This document shows, one piece after another, positions 21,890-34,480 of a DNA stretch of 64,000 nucleotides. The notes below the pieces were generated by a model, which ran no database searches, was not told where the DNA came from, and saw only the letters and a list, made by a program, of their open reading frames with translations. Both the position numbers and the translations under genes were made by a program. The stretch lies in contig JAGTTD010000010.1 of NCBI GenBank assembly GCA_018398585.1, forward strand, positions 26,142,638 to 26,206,637. The letters are read 5' to 3'. This DNA is from Simmondsia chinensis (lineage: Eukaryota > Streptophyta > Magnoliopsida > Caryophyllales > Simmondsiaceae). How positions within the stretch are numbered: the first letter of the stretch is position 1; each line of letters starts with the position of its first letter.

Positions 21890-22429
21890 CAAACTATTGT
21901 AAAAAGTTTGGATTTGCATCCAAACTAGTAAACCATGGTATGGACACCTTCTTAAAAGCTATTTATAGTGTTTCCATGCTTCATACAATGATTCCATATT
22001 GTGCTATATAAAAGTGGGAATGCCATTCCTCATTTTTGCTAATTTGGCTGGGGAAAAATATTTAGCAAGAAGTGTTTGTGCCAAATCCTCCCACGTGGTG
22101 ATAGTAGCTAATGGTAATGATATTAACCACGCTTTGGCCTTGTCTCTTAGTGAGAACGGGAATAGTATTGAGCAAATGGCATCATCAATGACACCATTGT
22201 GCCTAAATGTATCACATATCTCTCGAAAGTTAGTGATATGTAAGTTCGGGTCCTCACTAGTTAGACCACCAAACAGAATAGTCTGTTGGATCGTTTGTAT
22301 TATCGCAGGTCTAGTTTCAAAATTGATTGCTTCGATAGGCGAGTGTTGGATGCTATAGGTGCATCCACTAACAGTTGGGATAGCATAATCTTATAAAGGC
22401 TTTTCATTATCCCTATTTTCATCAGCCAT
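21890..22429 (-). pseudogene. Athila-like gag, minus-strand copy
   Basis: It starts ATG at 22429 on the minus strand (MADENRDNEKPL), then a stop after 12 codons. The frame then continues with QTIQQTILFGGLTSEDPNLH, ITNFREICDTFRHNGVIDD and ITTWEDLAQTLLAKYFSP. This is the same protein as at 12406-13420. It breaks off after the conserved capsid block, at the junction with the F LTR. Confidence 0.82.
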
Positions 22430-22858
22430 TTTTTCAATTCGTTTGGTTTCCCTAATTTATCAAAATGTGTTTTTTTCAATTTCAAGATCTAAGGGGATTA
22501 TTTTATTTTCTGGTTGATTTATCATACAAAGTAAGAAAAACGGACTCAAACGTTAAAATAAAGATAAAAATAATGAGAATGCACCAAAGTATAACAATAT
22601 AATACAAAACTTAACAAAAATCAAATTTCAGGGGGGGGGGGGGGGGGTTGCTATACGAATTTTGTCACAAAAGAAATAGGTGAAAGAAAGGGGCCCTGGG
22701 GGGGTTGTAATATCAATGTTTTGAGAAACTTAAAGATAGCAAACTTAACTTCAAAAACTTACCTAGGTGAATCAAAAGTTAAAAGAAACATAAAACTAAT
22801 AAGAAAACTTAAAAATGCAACAATCTAGTGCAAAAGTTAAGAAAAACCATTTTAGAGG
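22430..22858 (-). repeat. F3 leader with G run
   Basis: Inverse of the leader at 11651-12405. The G run at about 22631-22647 and the GGGGCCCCTGGGGGGG phrase correspond to the poly-C repeat heads. TTAAGAAAAACCATTTT at its right end matches the reverse of AATGGTTTTGCTTAAC. Confidence 0.7.
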
Positions 22859-23177
22859 GTAAGAGATGAGAAATTAGAGCGAGTTTAGATGAGAGAGAGA
22901 AAATGTCAATAAATTATCATTCAATGAATCAAACCTTACAACCAATCCCTTATTTGTACTGGTTACAATATAGAATCAAAACCAATGAATCTAGACTCTA
23001 ATATTGCAACTAACTGACTCAAACAACCTGATTCAACCCCCACAATTTACTTAAGAGCAAAACATGACTTTAACTAACATTGTCGCCAAAAGCAAAAGAA
23101 CCTCAATTGCAACTGATTTACCCGCCAACTGCTAAAGAGCTCAATAAAACCAATTAAAATCAGTCTTGATCATGATA
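22859..23177 (-). repeat. 3' LTR of element H, internally shortened
   Basis: It matches 25818-26221 from GATGAGAAATTAGAGCGAG to GATCATGATA but lacks about 90 bp near the 5' end. The terminal CA is mutated to TA. Confidence 0.75.
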
Positions 23178-24480
23178 ATACCCTCCCCTCAAGCACATTC
23201 TTGCCTCAAGATTGGAAGGAAGGAAATTGAGACTTGAGAAACTTCCAACTCTCCCATGTAGAACCTTCGAGACCAAGATTAGCCCACTATATCTGCACCT
23301 GCTTGTTGTCAATCCCGTGCTCCTACACCACTCGGTTGTCAAGGATGGCTCCAGGTTCTTGAATGAACTGACCTTGGAAGGAAGCTTGCAAAACATCAAT
23401 GACTCCTTTGACTTTATGTGGCACATGCTTCGTAAGCAAAAAAAACATGGAATACCGGATGGACCAAGCTATCTCTTGAAAGATCCAATCTGTAGGCCAC
23501 TTTACCAATTCTCTCCAGCACCCTATGAGGCCCAAAGTGCCAGGCTGATAACTTGATGTTTTTGCGAACAACCACTGAACTTTGCCTGTATAGTTGCAAC
23601 TTGAGATAAACAAGATCTCCAACCTCAAAATTCTTGTCAATCCTCTTCTTATCTGCAAAAATCTTCATCCCTGCTTGTGCCAATTGAAGATAGTCCTTGA
23701 GCTGCCGTGTTAACTATGCTCTATGCAGCAACAACTCATTTACTCCATCAACATGAGAAACCATTCCTTATTGTACCAAAGGAGATGGAGGTTCATAGCC
23801 ATATAAGGCTTTAAAAGGTGTTGAACCTAAAGAAGAGTGGAAATGAGTATTGTACCAATACTAAGCAAGAGGCAAATACTTGTACCACTACTTAGGATGA
23901 GTAAATGTCATCCCTCTAAAATACTGCTCAATACACTAATTAACCCTCGCAGTTTGGCCATTAGATTGTGGATGGTACAAAGAACTCATAGCCAATGTGG
24001 TGCCCAACAATAGAAACAACTCACGCCAGAAAGAACTTGTGAACAACCTGTCTCTGTCAGAAACAATAGACTGAGGAAGTCCATGAAGCCCATACACCTG
24101 ATCCAAGTGCAATCTTGCCAACTTTTCTGCAGTAATTGGATGATGGAGACCAACAAAGTGCCCAAACTTGGTGAAACTATCCACAATCACCCAAATGATT
24201 TCTTTTCCCTGTCACTTAGGCAGGCCTTCCACAAAATCCATGCTTATGTGAGCCCAAGCTCCCTCCAGAATTGGAAGTGGCTACAGCAACCCTTTATAGG
24301 GAGTATGCTCAACCTTTGTCTGTTGACAAACTTCACATTGCTGCACAAATTTTTTCACATCTTTCTTCAATCCCTTCCTCTGGAAATATAGCTTAATCCT
24401 TCTGTAAGTACCCTCTGTACCGGAGTGGCCTCCCCATGGTGAGTCATATGAAGCTTTGAAATTAGCATTAGCAACTATCA
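23178..24480 (-). pseudogene. Integrase of element H
   Basis: N-terminal zinc module: WGGHSGTEGTYRRIKLYF, then QQCEVCQQTK. Core: ISMDFVEGLP (first Asp) and IVSDRDRLFTS (second Asp), but NGQTARVN has Ala where the family has the catalytic Glu. A GCG codon replaces GAG at about 23950. C-terminal module: FEVGDLVYLKLQLYRQS and WHFGPHRVLERIGK, then HPVFHVF. A GAGGGGAGGG purine tract sits next to the left LTR. Loss of Glu would abolish integration by this protein. Confidence 0.82.
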
Positions 24481-25707
24481 CTGTCCTGCTACTCCCTTAA
24501 TGCGTATAGTGTTGTGTGAACCACTACTTGTCAATGCTTGAACAGATATATCCACATCGTTTTCTTTATCAGTGTCAATTGTCACCTCTTCTGCTGGTTC
24601 CTTGCAATCAATCTCTCCATCCTCTATAGTCTCCACTGTTTCTTCACCAGATACTGCCATTAAGAACTTAGGAACACATTTGTGACCAAAGAAATTCCTT
24701 TGGTTACACTTGAAACATAGCTTCTGAGGTTTCCTGTCTTCATTGCCACTAGCCTTGTTAGTGTTCTGAGCAAACTTAGTGGAAGAAGATCCACTGAAAT
24801 TGCCTTTTAACCTCTGAGAATCTGAAATTGTTAACATTGAATTCCCAACCTTCTTTGCTTTGGAGTATGCTTGAGTAAGGCTACAGGGATCAAAGGCCTT
24901 CACCAAACTCTTTATTCTTGGCTTGAGACCACTTACAAAACTTTACACATAATAGGACTCCGGGGTAGTAGGATACACAGACAACATCCTAGCTCTCAAT
25001 CCCTCAAAATGTGTCATGTAATCCTTCACTAAGGTAGTTTGAACAACCTTGTTAAAATTGTCCACAACCTCACTAATATCCTCATCACCATATTTGTCAC
25101 ACAGCTCAATAGCAAACTAAGTCCAAGTAATGGTAGGCCTAGTACGCATCAATCCATAGTACCAAGTCTCCATCCCACCACGCAAATGTATGGCTGCCAG
25201 TTCTACCTTTTCATGCTCATCAATTTTGTAAAAACTAAAGTATCTTTCACATTTCCTTGTCCAAGATTAAGGAAGGTTACCACTAAAAGGCTCCAAATCC
25301 ACTATTGGCTATCTGAATCCTCTGTTAAGAGCACTTGAAGCACTATCACTGCTCTCAGATGGAAGCATTACATAATCAAGAGGCCGAGCTTGCTGACTTG
25401 CTGCTAAGAGAACACTTCCACCAGTTGGCTACTTATCCATCCTCTGTCGCAGACCAATGAGTTGCTGAGCAAACTGCTGAGATTGTGTCTCCATTCTATG
25501 ATCCATACGATTCATTTCTTGCATCAAGTTTGACATCATCTGCATCATCTCATCCATACGATCTCCAGGAGCATTTGCATTGTCTCCAGTCACAGCTGCA
25601 GCATAAGTGGTGGCACTAGCTGCCGTATTAACATCAACACCAACCACATCGTTAGCAGCATTAGCTCGAGTTGTAGGTGCGATAGCAGATCGCCTTTTCT
25701 TAGCCAG
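24481..25707 (-). pseudogene. Gag of element H
   Basis: The frame opens with CTG at 25707 (LAKKRRSAIAPTTRANAAN) five codons after an in-frame TGA, with no ATG between. The coiled stretch MDEMMQMMSNLMQEMNRMDH follows. The capsid part has ELAAIHLRGGMETWYYGLM and VSGLKPRIKSLVKAFD. The zinc knuckle at about 24685-24730 is CFKCNQRNFFGHKC. An acidic linker leads to HNTIRIKGV at the deletion point. Stops occur near 25428, 25265 and 24945. Confidence 0.78.
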
Positions 25708-25803
25708 ATTGCAAATGATTCACAAATTGCACAAATTCGAACCGAAACTAAACAATTCAATCGAATTAAGCTGAATTTCGATCCAATCGAGTGTAATCTC
25801 AAG

Positions 25804-25815
25804 GCTCTGATACCA
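25804..25815 (-). promoter_or_regulatory. Primer binding site of element H
   Basis: The minus strand reads TGGTATCAGAGC, a perfect initiator-Met-type site two bases from the LTR. Confidence 0.92.
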
Positions 25816-25817
25816 AT

Positions 25818-26221
25818 TGTTAAGATTCAAGTTCAATCTTGAATCTTAACCTAGGTATGGATATGATAGGGAAGAGTTTAGATGAGAAGAGAAGGAATGG
25901 AGATGATAAATTAGAGAGAGTTTAGATGAGAGAGAGAAAATGCCAATCAATTATCATTCAATGAATCAAACCTTACAACCAATCCCTTATTTATACTAGT
26001 TACATGACAGAAACAAAAACAATGAACCTAGACTCTAATATTGCAACTAACCGACTCAAACAACCTGAACTAGCCCCCATAATAGACTTAAGAGCAAAAC
26101 AAGGCTTCAACCAACAACTAACATTGCCGCCAGAAGCAAAAGAACCTCAATTGCAACTAATTTACCTGCCAACTGCTAAAGAGCCTGATAAGACCAATTA
26201 AAATCAGTCTTGATCATGACA
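25818..26221 (-). repeat. 5' LTR of element H
   Basis: 404 bp, TGTTAAGATTCAAGTTCAAT to CTTGATCATGACA. Confidence 0.88.
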
Positions 26222-26410
26222 AGGGGGCATACAAATTGTTCAAATAAAAATAACTTTACAAATCAAACAAAGTGAATGAAACAAATGAAAAAAAAAGAAA
26301 TTTCTTCTTCAAACATTAACAAAATTGAAATAAAACAACTTCAAATTAGTACTAAAACTAGGTGATATTAATATCACTCAAATAAATACAATTCACAGCA
26401 ACGACACCAA
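26222..26410 (-). other. Rest of F3 leader and Asp-type primer site
   Basis: 26222-26396 is the inverse of the start of the F leader (about 11660-11810). At 26397-26410 the minus strand reads TGGTGTCGTTGCTG, a decayed Asp-tRNA-type primer site directly after the LTR. Confidence 0.65.
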
Positions 26411-26415
26411 GAACT

Positions 26416-27773
26416 TGATGCTTACGTGTGTTTGCTAAGCAAGTGCACTAAGTTGTATCAAGCAATACAGAGTGAGTAGAGTGTCGGTCCCACGATGATT
26501 GATTATTGAGTGACTATGAAAATTATTAGTTTTAGCACTATTTCAAAGACAAAAAATCGAAGTTTTGAATATGTTGCAAATGAAACAAGAAGAACTAAAA
26601 ATGTTTACTGATTGTTTTCGAAAGTTTTCTGATTCAACAAGATCAAAGGCATCTGATTTCACCTAATTGCATTAATATACCTTTCTACTCTCAATATTGA
26701 AGTTGTTATTATATATTAATGGTCGAAAACCCTAATTCACTAAATATTCTCTCTTGAGCAACATTTAGAACACTCTTTTACATATTAACTCATCCATCCC
26801 TTTCATGAATTTAATAAGAAAAGAGTTTTAAAGATCTATGGTTTTTACCTAAAACCACACAAATTGTATTAATCTATCTCTAGCATTCGCTCAATTTGTG
26901 GTGTTTTTCACTTTAGCAATTATCAAAAATCTCATCTCAGATTTATTATGAATCATTAGAGGCTTTAAATGGTGATCAAGCATTCAAAACTCATGAACAA
27001 CAATGATAAACACTCAAACAACTCAATAAACAAACTTCGAATACGTTGAATTTGAAAACGTGTATGTTACAACTTAGACTACGTCGTGACTTTGGGAAGA
27101 CAAAATTAGTTCATGATAAACATAATATAAACAAAAGTAAAACAAAATAAATAAACTTAAAGAAGAAAAGGATAGAAAAGAACTTGAAAATGAGAAATCA
27201 CTAACTGCACTTTTTGTTTTTCTTTTCCCTCCTCTCCCACATGTTTCTCTTCATTATTATTTTTTTTAATTGATTTTTTAAGATTGAATGATGCCTAAAC
27301 ACTTCCCTAAAATCCCTATTTATAGCACACGAGGTTGGGAATACTTCGAATAAAAAATTTCACAAGCTTAATCCTCATTGCCGTCCAATCTTCCAAATTG
27401 CTACTTTTTTTCAATTTCTCTTCTTTTGGCCGCATTTGCATTTGTTTCTGAAGTAATAAAGAAGCTCTTGCTTTCATTTGCTTGTTTTGCCTACAAAAAT
27501 TGCAAATTTCAAGAAGTTGTTCATGTTCTTGTTATTTTGTCCTTAGCTGTGGAGTTTTGGTGGAGTTTTCCCTTATGGCTTTTGATTTATCTATCTTTGT
27601 TCCATTTGTTGATGTTGATGGTAAAACATGGCAAGAATTAGCATAAAATGAGTGTTTCTGCTAGAACATAACAATAGGAGAGAAAAAGAGCAAAAGAGAT
27701 AAAATTTAGATGCAAAATGATTAGTAATTGAACCTAAAAGATATGAATAATGTACACTAAATTTGACTTATCA
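26416..27773 (-). repeat. F-family 5' LTR, full length, minus strand
   Basis: A 1.36 kb LTR, starting TGATAAGTCAAATTTAGTGT at 27773 on the minus strand and ending AAGCATCA at 26416. It is homologous to 20548-21888 and 1-229. An 88-codon open frame at 27378-27641 lies inside the LTR and is not treated as a gene. Confidence 0.82.
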
Positions 27774-28138
27774 ACTTTGCTTTGAAAAGGTGAGTAGTTG
27801 AGGTCAAAGATGTGAGTTCCTGAATTCAAACTCGCTCCCTGGCCACGGTGATTCCCATTTTGAACGTTTATTTATTTTGTTTTTGAGGCGACCACATTCA
27901 CACACTTAACAAACAAAAAGAGCATACAACTATACTGGTGGGGGTCTGGTATGCTAGCAAGCTTCTGGTATGGCATGCAGCGTGTGGTATGCTGGTTACA
28001 GCCGATGCTGATGGTTAGGTGGTTATTTAATTTGAAACTGTAACTTTTAATTAGTAGGAGTTACAAGTTGAACCTCCTATCAAAACAAAGATTGCAAAGA
28101 GCACTATGCATCTATGATTTTCGAATTTTGAACTATAG
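27774..28138. other. Spacer of duplicated block, copy 2
   Basis: Aligns with 230-596. No gene seen. Confidence 0.6.
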
Positions 28139-29986
28139 TGTTAGGAATAGTGTCCTGAAATCCAGATTTATTATGTTAATTTTACTTTATTAATGAATAA
28201 AATTAAAGTTCCAGTCACTTCCTTGTTAAATTGTTGTAAGCGAGCATTTATACTGCATGTGTTTTTTTTTTTTTTTTTTTTTGTTACATCCATGAGATAG
28301 ATATAGTCCTCATATTGCAATTTACATGTTTGATCTAAGTGGTATACTAATACTACAATGTGATACTTTAGATGACTTGTCTTGGTCATGTGGATGGTGA
28401 TCCAAAAGTGTTACATTGGTATGTATAATAAGATTGATACACTGAGTAAGCCAATGAGAGTTACTTGTTTCTAGACTGCCATCGAAGATGAGTGATTCAT
28501 GTTGTACTAATTGAACGACATCTCAAAATCCTGAGAGTATACTAGACTTGTGCATGGAATGTTAGTTACTTTCGTTTACTATAAGTAAGGTCTAGACAAA
28601 TGACTACTTTCCCACCTACACTGGGTAGCAGCGTGAAGTGTGGCAAGGATCAGGTATTCAATACGAAATCTATAGTCCCTTATGAGATGCAGATGTCCCC
28701 TTAGTTAATTCATAAGTTTTTTAATAGTTTAGAATCTTTGGACAATGTATTTCAAATGGCTGACATTTAGAATTTATACTATGAATATGTTCAAGTATAA
28801 ATATATTATTCAGTGAAGGGCAAGTCCGTAATTAAAGGAGAAGCTATGAGAAAGATAATAGTCGAAGTTATATTCATTCTTAGTCATGGACATCTAGTGG
28901 AGAGGTTGTGGACATCTATACAGTCTATTTGGGAAATACCAAATAAATGATTTAAGTCTGAAGTGCAGTGAGATTTATTTAGTAGAATTAAGTCTCATTA
29001 AATAGTAATTAAATTTCACTATGAGTTGGTAATTAATGTAATCCATTTGGAGTTAGATTTAAATTGCTCCTGAAGTTCCTATGCAAGTCTCTGTAATTAT
29101 TTCCATCATAAAAATATTTAAGAATTCATGAGATTAGTAAATTTAATTTTTTCGAACATTATTAATGAAATGAATAACAATTGAAAATTACCAAAAAAAA
29201 AAAAAAATTTCAAAACTAAAACTAATGGGATGAATTTGTACATGTGGGAACAAAAAAAATGCAAAAATACCAAAAACCACATCCGTGTATACCCGCATTG
29301 GCCAACCAACATGCTGGGTTGCTAGGGCCTCTATTCTTGCTTTTGGATGAACATTAGGCCTCGACACGTGGCACGCGTTATTTAAAAAAAAGGTGGTTTG
29401 AACGGTCTATGAAATGCATCGTTTGGCTTGTTTCTGATATAATGCGCTACGTTTTTTTTTGTTATCTACACATCGCACATCAACAAATTGCATATTTTAA
29501 GGTTTGGCATCCAATTAGAAATTAAGGGTTTTGAAAAGTGTTGACTTTTAGGGACCTAATTGGAGAGAAAATTTTCCGTTTAAATTTTCTTTCCTTAGTC
29601 TAATATTTTTCGAAGCCGATTCTACGGGCAGTTTGAAGATCATTGCATAGAAGGAAGCTAGGTCTCAGTTTTCTGCGCTTTCTTGAAGATAATTATTATT
29701 CCGGTGTTCTTTATTTTGGAGCAATTCTGGGTATGTCATTCTTCCCTTCTCTTTTAGTTTTTGCCTTTCCATTTATTTATAACCTTCTTATTAAGCTAGT
29801 TATAGTTCATGTAATTATTATGAATGTATTAGAGCAGAGACATGTATATCTAAATTAAGAATTTAAATCTATAGATTTAAAACATAGAATTTTAAATCAA
29901 ACATAGGTTTAAAATTAAAAGTTTTAAACCCTTCCACTACGTTAACTTTATCAAATTAGGAAAAATTTTTGAAATTTGTCCCAACA
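28139..29986 (+). repeat. C-family solo LTR (C2), uninterrupted
   Basis: 1848 bp, TGTTAGGAATAGTGTCCTG to AATTTGTCCCAACA, flanked by TATAG and CATAG (4 of 5). The best complete copy of the family in this window. It contains a T run at 28263-28282 and conserved blocks GGGTAGCAGCGTGAAGTGTG and CAAGGATCAGGTATTCAATA. No coding frame of note. Confidence 0.82.
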
Positions 29987-31179
29987 CATAGAACATAGAA
30001 GAAAGTTAGGTTTAGTTATTGTTCAAAAGAGAGAAAGACTTGTTTTTGCCTAAAAGAAATAAGATTTATTCTTGTTCAAGAACAAGAGAGACTTACGTTG
30101 AATCCCAAGAAATGAAATAGGTTCGTTTCTAAAATTTACTTGTACTAGTTTCTATGAAATGAGGTTAACTCGTTTTTGTTCAAAATGAATGGAAATGATG
30201 TTTCATATTTGATTTATCTAAAATAGGCATCTTTCTGTATATAAAAGATATACAGAAAAGAGTTCCTTTGATTGATTTTGCCTAAGTAGGCTCGTTCTAT
30301 GAAGAATGAATACAAAAGGGATCAAAGATGTTGAAAATTAATCCACTTAATGCTAAAATTGTTTGAGTTTTACAGGAAACATCAAGTCCGGTCAAGCTTT
30401 ATGTTGCATTTAATTGTTCATCTTATCTAAGTATACAATAATAATGTATTCACCCATCTATAGTGGCAAGCTGCTGGGTAACTATTGTAAAACATGGGCG
30501 TAAACTGTTGTTAAAGCATAAACAATTTAGGGTAGCGGTGCACTCCACGACACAGACTACTCATGGGTTAGATCCTTTCTTTCCTTTCTTTTTGCTTCAA
30601 TTTTATGACTTGTCTACATTTGTTGTTCTTTATTTAAATTTGGGCCTCGAGGTTGGGCGATCCAACCCGAGATTGGTGTTGCTTCTGCTTAAGCTTGGTT
30701 CAATTTGAGTTCACAGTGGCTCCATCTTAGTTTGAGGCTGCATTTGTTGTTCCTTTTATTCTTTTCAAGTGTATATGTGGTCTCCTTATATATTAAATCA
30801 AACAAACCTATGAAAGGGACTTGCTAAGACTAGGCAAGTCTAAGTTTCGAACTGCACGTGTTTGACCTCAACCAATTACCTTAGGGCAAGGGTTGATGAT
30901 TTTTGTGAATCTGACATTGGTTTGCAATTAATACATGGATCTTACTCACGCTCCAATCAAGGAGACATTTTTGGAGTTTTTTGTTGATAAATATCTTGTA
31001 GAAGATACATAGATATGAACACGACCCAAGTGGAAGTTGGGATAACAGAGCAAAGCCTACAAAACACTTTGCCTCGTATACTTAAGAGCTTGGAACTGAG
31101 GTGAAGATAAGTCCAATAGCTCAAGCAGTTCACTCACAAGCTCGAGTAAATCAAGTTTTTAGTCCTAGTACCATCGACT
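29987..31179. other. Noncoding leader-like segment, copy 2
   Basis: Aligns with 7965-9211 and abuts the second D LTR. No coding domain seen. Confidence 0.5.
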
Positions 31180-31900
31180 TGTGATAACTCGATTGATTTA
31201 GAACCTGACAAGAGAAAGATGGACCGAATTGTATTTGGGTCCCTAGATTATTTAAACTATGGTGGAATAGACATACATTCTCCAACGTCATTACTAAAAA
31301 CCTAAATTTATTGCTTAAAGCAGTAAAACAAAATAACAATACTACTCCTACGGAAAGCTTGAAAAAAAGATAAAGCAGAAGTGTGCTATATAAAACCTGA
31401 AAACGTTTTTTGTGTTGGTGTTGGGACCCTTTATAACGTGGCTAGATTCTTTTGGTTATTAGCTAAAAATCTAACAACTGCGCCCTTCAATTGTGGCATA
31501 TTTGTTCCATGTTTAGTGACCATGCTCTCCATAATGCTAATTTGCCATTAGAACGTGCATTGACACACGCGCTTCATGTCTCTTTAGTCTTTCGAACTTC
31601 GTCCATTCTCTCTGGAACGTTCTTGAGGCCCATGTGTTTGATACGCACTTTAATTAACAGTCTCGAGTCTGGTAGTTACCCTTTCATAGTGCTTCGGGTA
31701 ACCCCATGATCTTGAGCTTGGATTGCCCTGATTAGCCATATCGAGCGGCTTTCATATTAAGGCTTTAGTTAGTTAGCTGGTTGTAACTACGACGCCGCTG
31801 TTTCCATTCCTTAAGTCTTCTATGCTTCAAGCATGTTGTCTACGTGTCCTTTTATCTCAAGATAACGTCGTTCCAACTCCAAGGTGGGGTGTAAACAACA
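31180..31900 (-). repeat. Tat-type D LTR, copy 2
   Basis: TGTGATAACTCGATTGATTT to GTGTAAACAACA, homologous to 9212-9955. No coding region is attached. Confidence 0.6.
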
Positions 31901-32337
31901 TTTTTTCATCCTTCAGATATTTTAAAGTGTCAAATTACTTATTGATTAATCTATTTTCCTAACATGTACAATACCTCTTTTCTCTCATCTAAAAAGGAAC
32001 ATAAGAAGGATCCCCTCGACCGAGTGTTTTTTTACACCGTAGGTCCCTTATGATTTTAGTTTTACTCAAATTGTACCCCCATCTTTTATTTTGTTCAAAA
32101 TGGTCCCTCATATTTTATTTTATGATAAAACTGGTTCCCCATCTTTTTAATTTTTACCTAATTTTGATCACTATATGGGGGACTAATTTTATCATAAAAA
32201 TAAATAAGAGGGACAATTTTGAAAGAAAAAAAAAACGAAGTGATAAGGAACTAATTTGAACAAACTTAATAAGTTGAGGGACCAATTTGAACAATGTCAT
32301 AAAAATGATGGACCAATTTGAACAAAATAAATAATAA
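31901..32337. repeat. Inverted repeat, copy 2
   Basis: Same GGTCCCTC / GAGGGACCAATTTGAACAA foldback as 9956-10445, then AATAATAA before the MITE. Confidence 0.5.
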
Positions 32338-32567
32338 GGGGCCGTTTAGTACATGGGAATGAATTTGTAGAAGTGGGAATGAGGGAATGAGAATGATTTT
32401 TTGTAGGTGGGAATGGACCAATCATTCCCACATGTTCGTTCGGTATATGGCGGAATGGAGATGAGAATGAAGCTGAAATTGTCGTTCCCATATTTGGTAT
32501 GTAGAGATGAGAGTAGGTATAAACAAAATAGTTTACCAAAGGACCCTCCACTAGAATTTCGTATAGT

Positions 32568-32871
32568 AGTCATTGTAATAGTAGTGATAAGAATAATAAT
32601 AACAATAATAACAATAATGTAATAATTCATTATTTTTATTATTAGTATTATAGTATTAATAATAATAATAACAATAATAATAATATTATGATTATTGGTA
32701 TTACTATAATAATATTCTTATTAATTATTATTATAATAATATTGTTTTAATACTAATATAATAATAATAAAAACATTATTATTAGTAATACTAATAATGT
32801 TATTTTCAGTACGATTATATTAATATTATAACAAATATTTTTAATATTATAACAATACTATTAATAATTGT

Positions 32872-32935
<64 letters not shown>

Positions 32936-32974
32936 GTAATAATAGTAGTAGCAGCAGTAGTAGTAGTACTAATA

Positions 32975-33034
<60 letters not shown>

Positions 33035-33035
33035 T
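32568..33035. repeat. Long degenerate (TAA)n microsatellite
   Basis: About 470 bp of TAA/TTA units with interruptions, purest from 32875 to 33030. Frames through it give only poly-Ile or poly-Tyr and are artefacts. Confidence 0.95.
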
Positions 33036-33038
33036 AAA

Positions 33039-33879
33039 GATAAATTACAGAAAAACTTTCGGTCTTTTGCTTCAAAAAAATAAATCCCCTCGCTTTTAAA
33101 ATTTACTTATCCCCTATGCAACTTATTTTTAACAATTTTGCCCCTAATGTTTAATTTTATTTTTAGATAGGGTTTTATTTTTAGTACCTCGATATTTTTG
33201 AAAATAATAAAAATAACCCCGACCTTTTTGAATTATTAAAAAGGCCCCTAAATTTTTATCGCATCAACAAAAAGGCCCCTCTCAAGTGTGATAACGTCAT
33301 TTTTCATCAGCAGAGCTGATGTAGTAGTTGCTTTTTATTAATGCTACAATAAAATGACTTAAAGTACGCTTCACCTTCCTTATTATTACTTTATAAGCAC
33401 AAAATTCGAGATATTGTGTTATATAGAAGCTATCTATTTTCACTCAGTTTGTTTTAAAACATGGTTATTAAAGGATATTTTTGTCATTTTATTATAGTAT
33501 TAATAAAAATATAGCTATCGCATCAGCTCTGTTAGCTAAATAAGACAAAATCACATCAGAGAGGGGCCTTTTATTAATGCGATAAAAACTTAGAGCCTCT
33601 TTATTAGTACGCCAAAAACTTAGATGCCTTTTTAATAATTCAAAAAGGTCATGGTTCTTTTTATTATTTTCTAAAACGTTGGGGGCACTAAAGTGTAAAT
33701 AACCCTAAAATCAAACACTTATCCATTTTATTTTGAGGGACAAAATGGTAAAAAAAAAAAAAAGTTATTTGGGGCAAAGTAAAAAATTTTCAAAAGTGAG
33801 GGGATTTAGTGAGTTGTTTTATTTGTGAGAGGATTTTCTGTCATTGAAGTAAAAGTCAGGAGGTTTTTTACAATTTATC
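33039..33879. mobile_element. Foldback MITE with ~350-bp inverted arms
   Basis: GATAAATTACAGAAAAAC at the left and the complement of the right end, GATAAATTGTAAAAAACC, begin arms that stay similar for about 350 bp (AAATCCCCTC, then AAAATAATAAAAA, then GGCCCCTCTC on both). Only about 100 bp lies between them. The long arms suggest a Mutator-like or foldback element. No clear TSD can be read because the left side is TAA repeat. Confidence 0.7.
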
Positions 33880-34021
33880 CTAATAGTAATAATAATAATA
33901 ATACTTAAAAACTTAGTTAGATTTATTATTTGAGTGAAACTAAATTAAATTAAATTAGATTGAAATTAAAATAGTAAAAAAAATTGGGACCAAAATTTTT
34001 TCATTCTCAATCCCACGTTTC

Positions 34022-34372
34022 CAAACCTAGGCCCCCCGGGGTATGAAAATGTGGGAATGGAAGTTCATTTTCGTTCTTACCCATTCCCACTCCCATCCCT
34101 CCTTTCATTCCCACTCTCGCGTACCAAACAATCTAAAAGTGAGATATCGATTGTCCACTGCCACTCTTACCCCCTCATTCCCACAAATCAAACAGTCCCT
34201 ATGGGGTGTTTTGTATAAGAGAATGGAGGGGTTGGAGTGGAAATGGGCACCTCATTTCCGGCTTCTGGCTATTTGGTACGAGAGAGTTGGAATGGAGAGG
34301 GGGTGGGAATGGGAATGAAATCCATTCCCAGTCCCACTTTTTCATATCCAAGGGGGGCCTAGGTTTTGAAAC
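34022..34372. mobile_element. Small MITE with inverted ends
   Basis: AACCTAGGCCCCCCGGGGTA at the left is mirrored at the right by the complement of CCAAGGGGGGCCTAGGTTTT. Both ends continue with TATGAAAA and GTGGGA. The interior GGGAATGG-rich text relates it to the flanking Tourist-like element. Confidence 0.55.
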
Positions 34373-34407
34373 ATAAGAATGAGAATAAAATTAAAATTAA
34401 AATTAAA

Positions 34408-34480
34408 TTATTATTATTATTGTTGTTGTTGTTGTTATTGTTGTTATTATTATTATTAGTATAGTTATTTTTTATTTTTA
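34408..34480. repeat. (TTA/TTG)n microsatellite
   Basis: A mixed TTATTATTGTTGTTG array. Confidence 0.85.

Larger units (their letters stand above)
22859..26221 (-). mobile_element. Chromovirus-like element H with central deletion
   Basis: A 3.4 kb element: right LTR 25818-26221, primer site 25804-25815, gag, then integrase, left LTR. Protease, RT and RNase H are absent: the gag frame ends at HNTIRIKGVAGQ and the integrase N-terminus begins in the next few bases. Left flank AGAGG and right flank AGGGG give an imperfect TSD. It lies in the leader of F3. Confidence 0.82.
21889..27773 (-). mobile_element. Second Athila-like F element, truncated (F3)
   Basis: Minus-strand order: LTR (26416-27773), Asp-type primer site, poly-G/C leader, gag start, and then an abrupt end at 21889 against the plus-strand F LTR. 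The leader is interrupted by chromovirus H (22859-26221). No protease or pol remains. Confidence 0.8.

Noticed and set aside
32815..33075. 86-codon frame of poly-Tyr and poly-Ile
   Set aside because: Pure product of the TAA microsatellite.
34043..34318. 91-codon frame
   Set aside because: Lies within a MITE of GGGAATG repeats; no protein family features.
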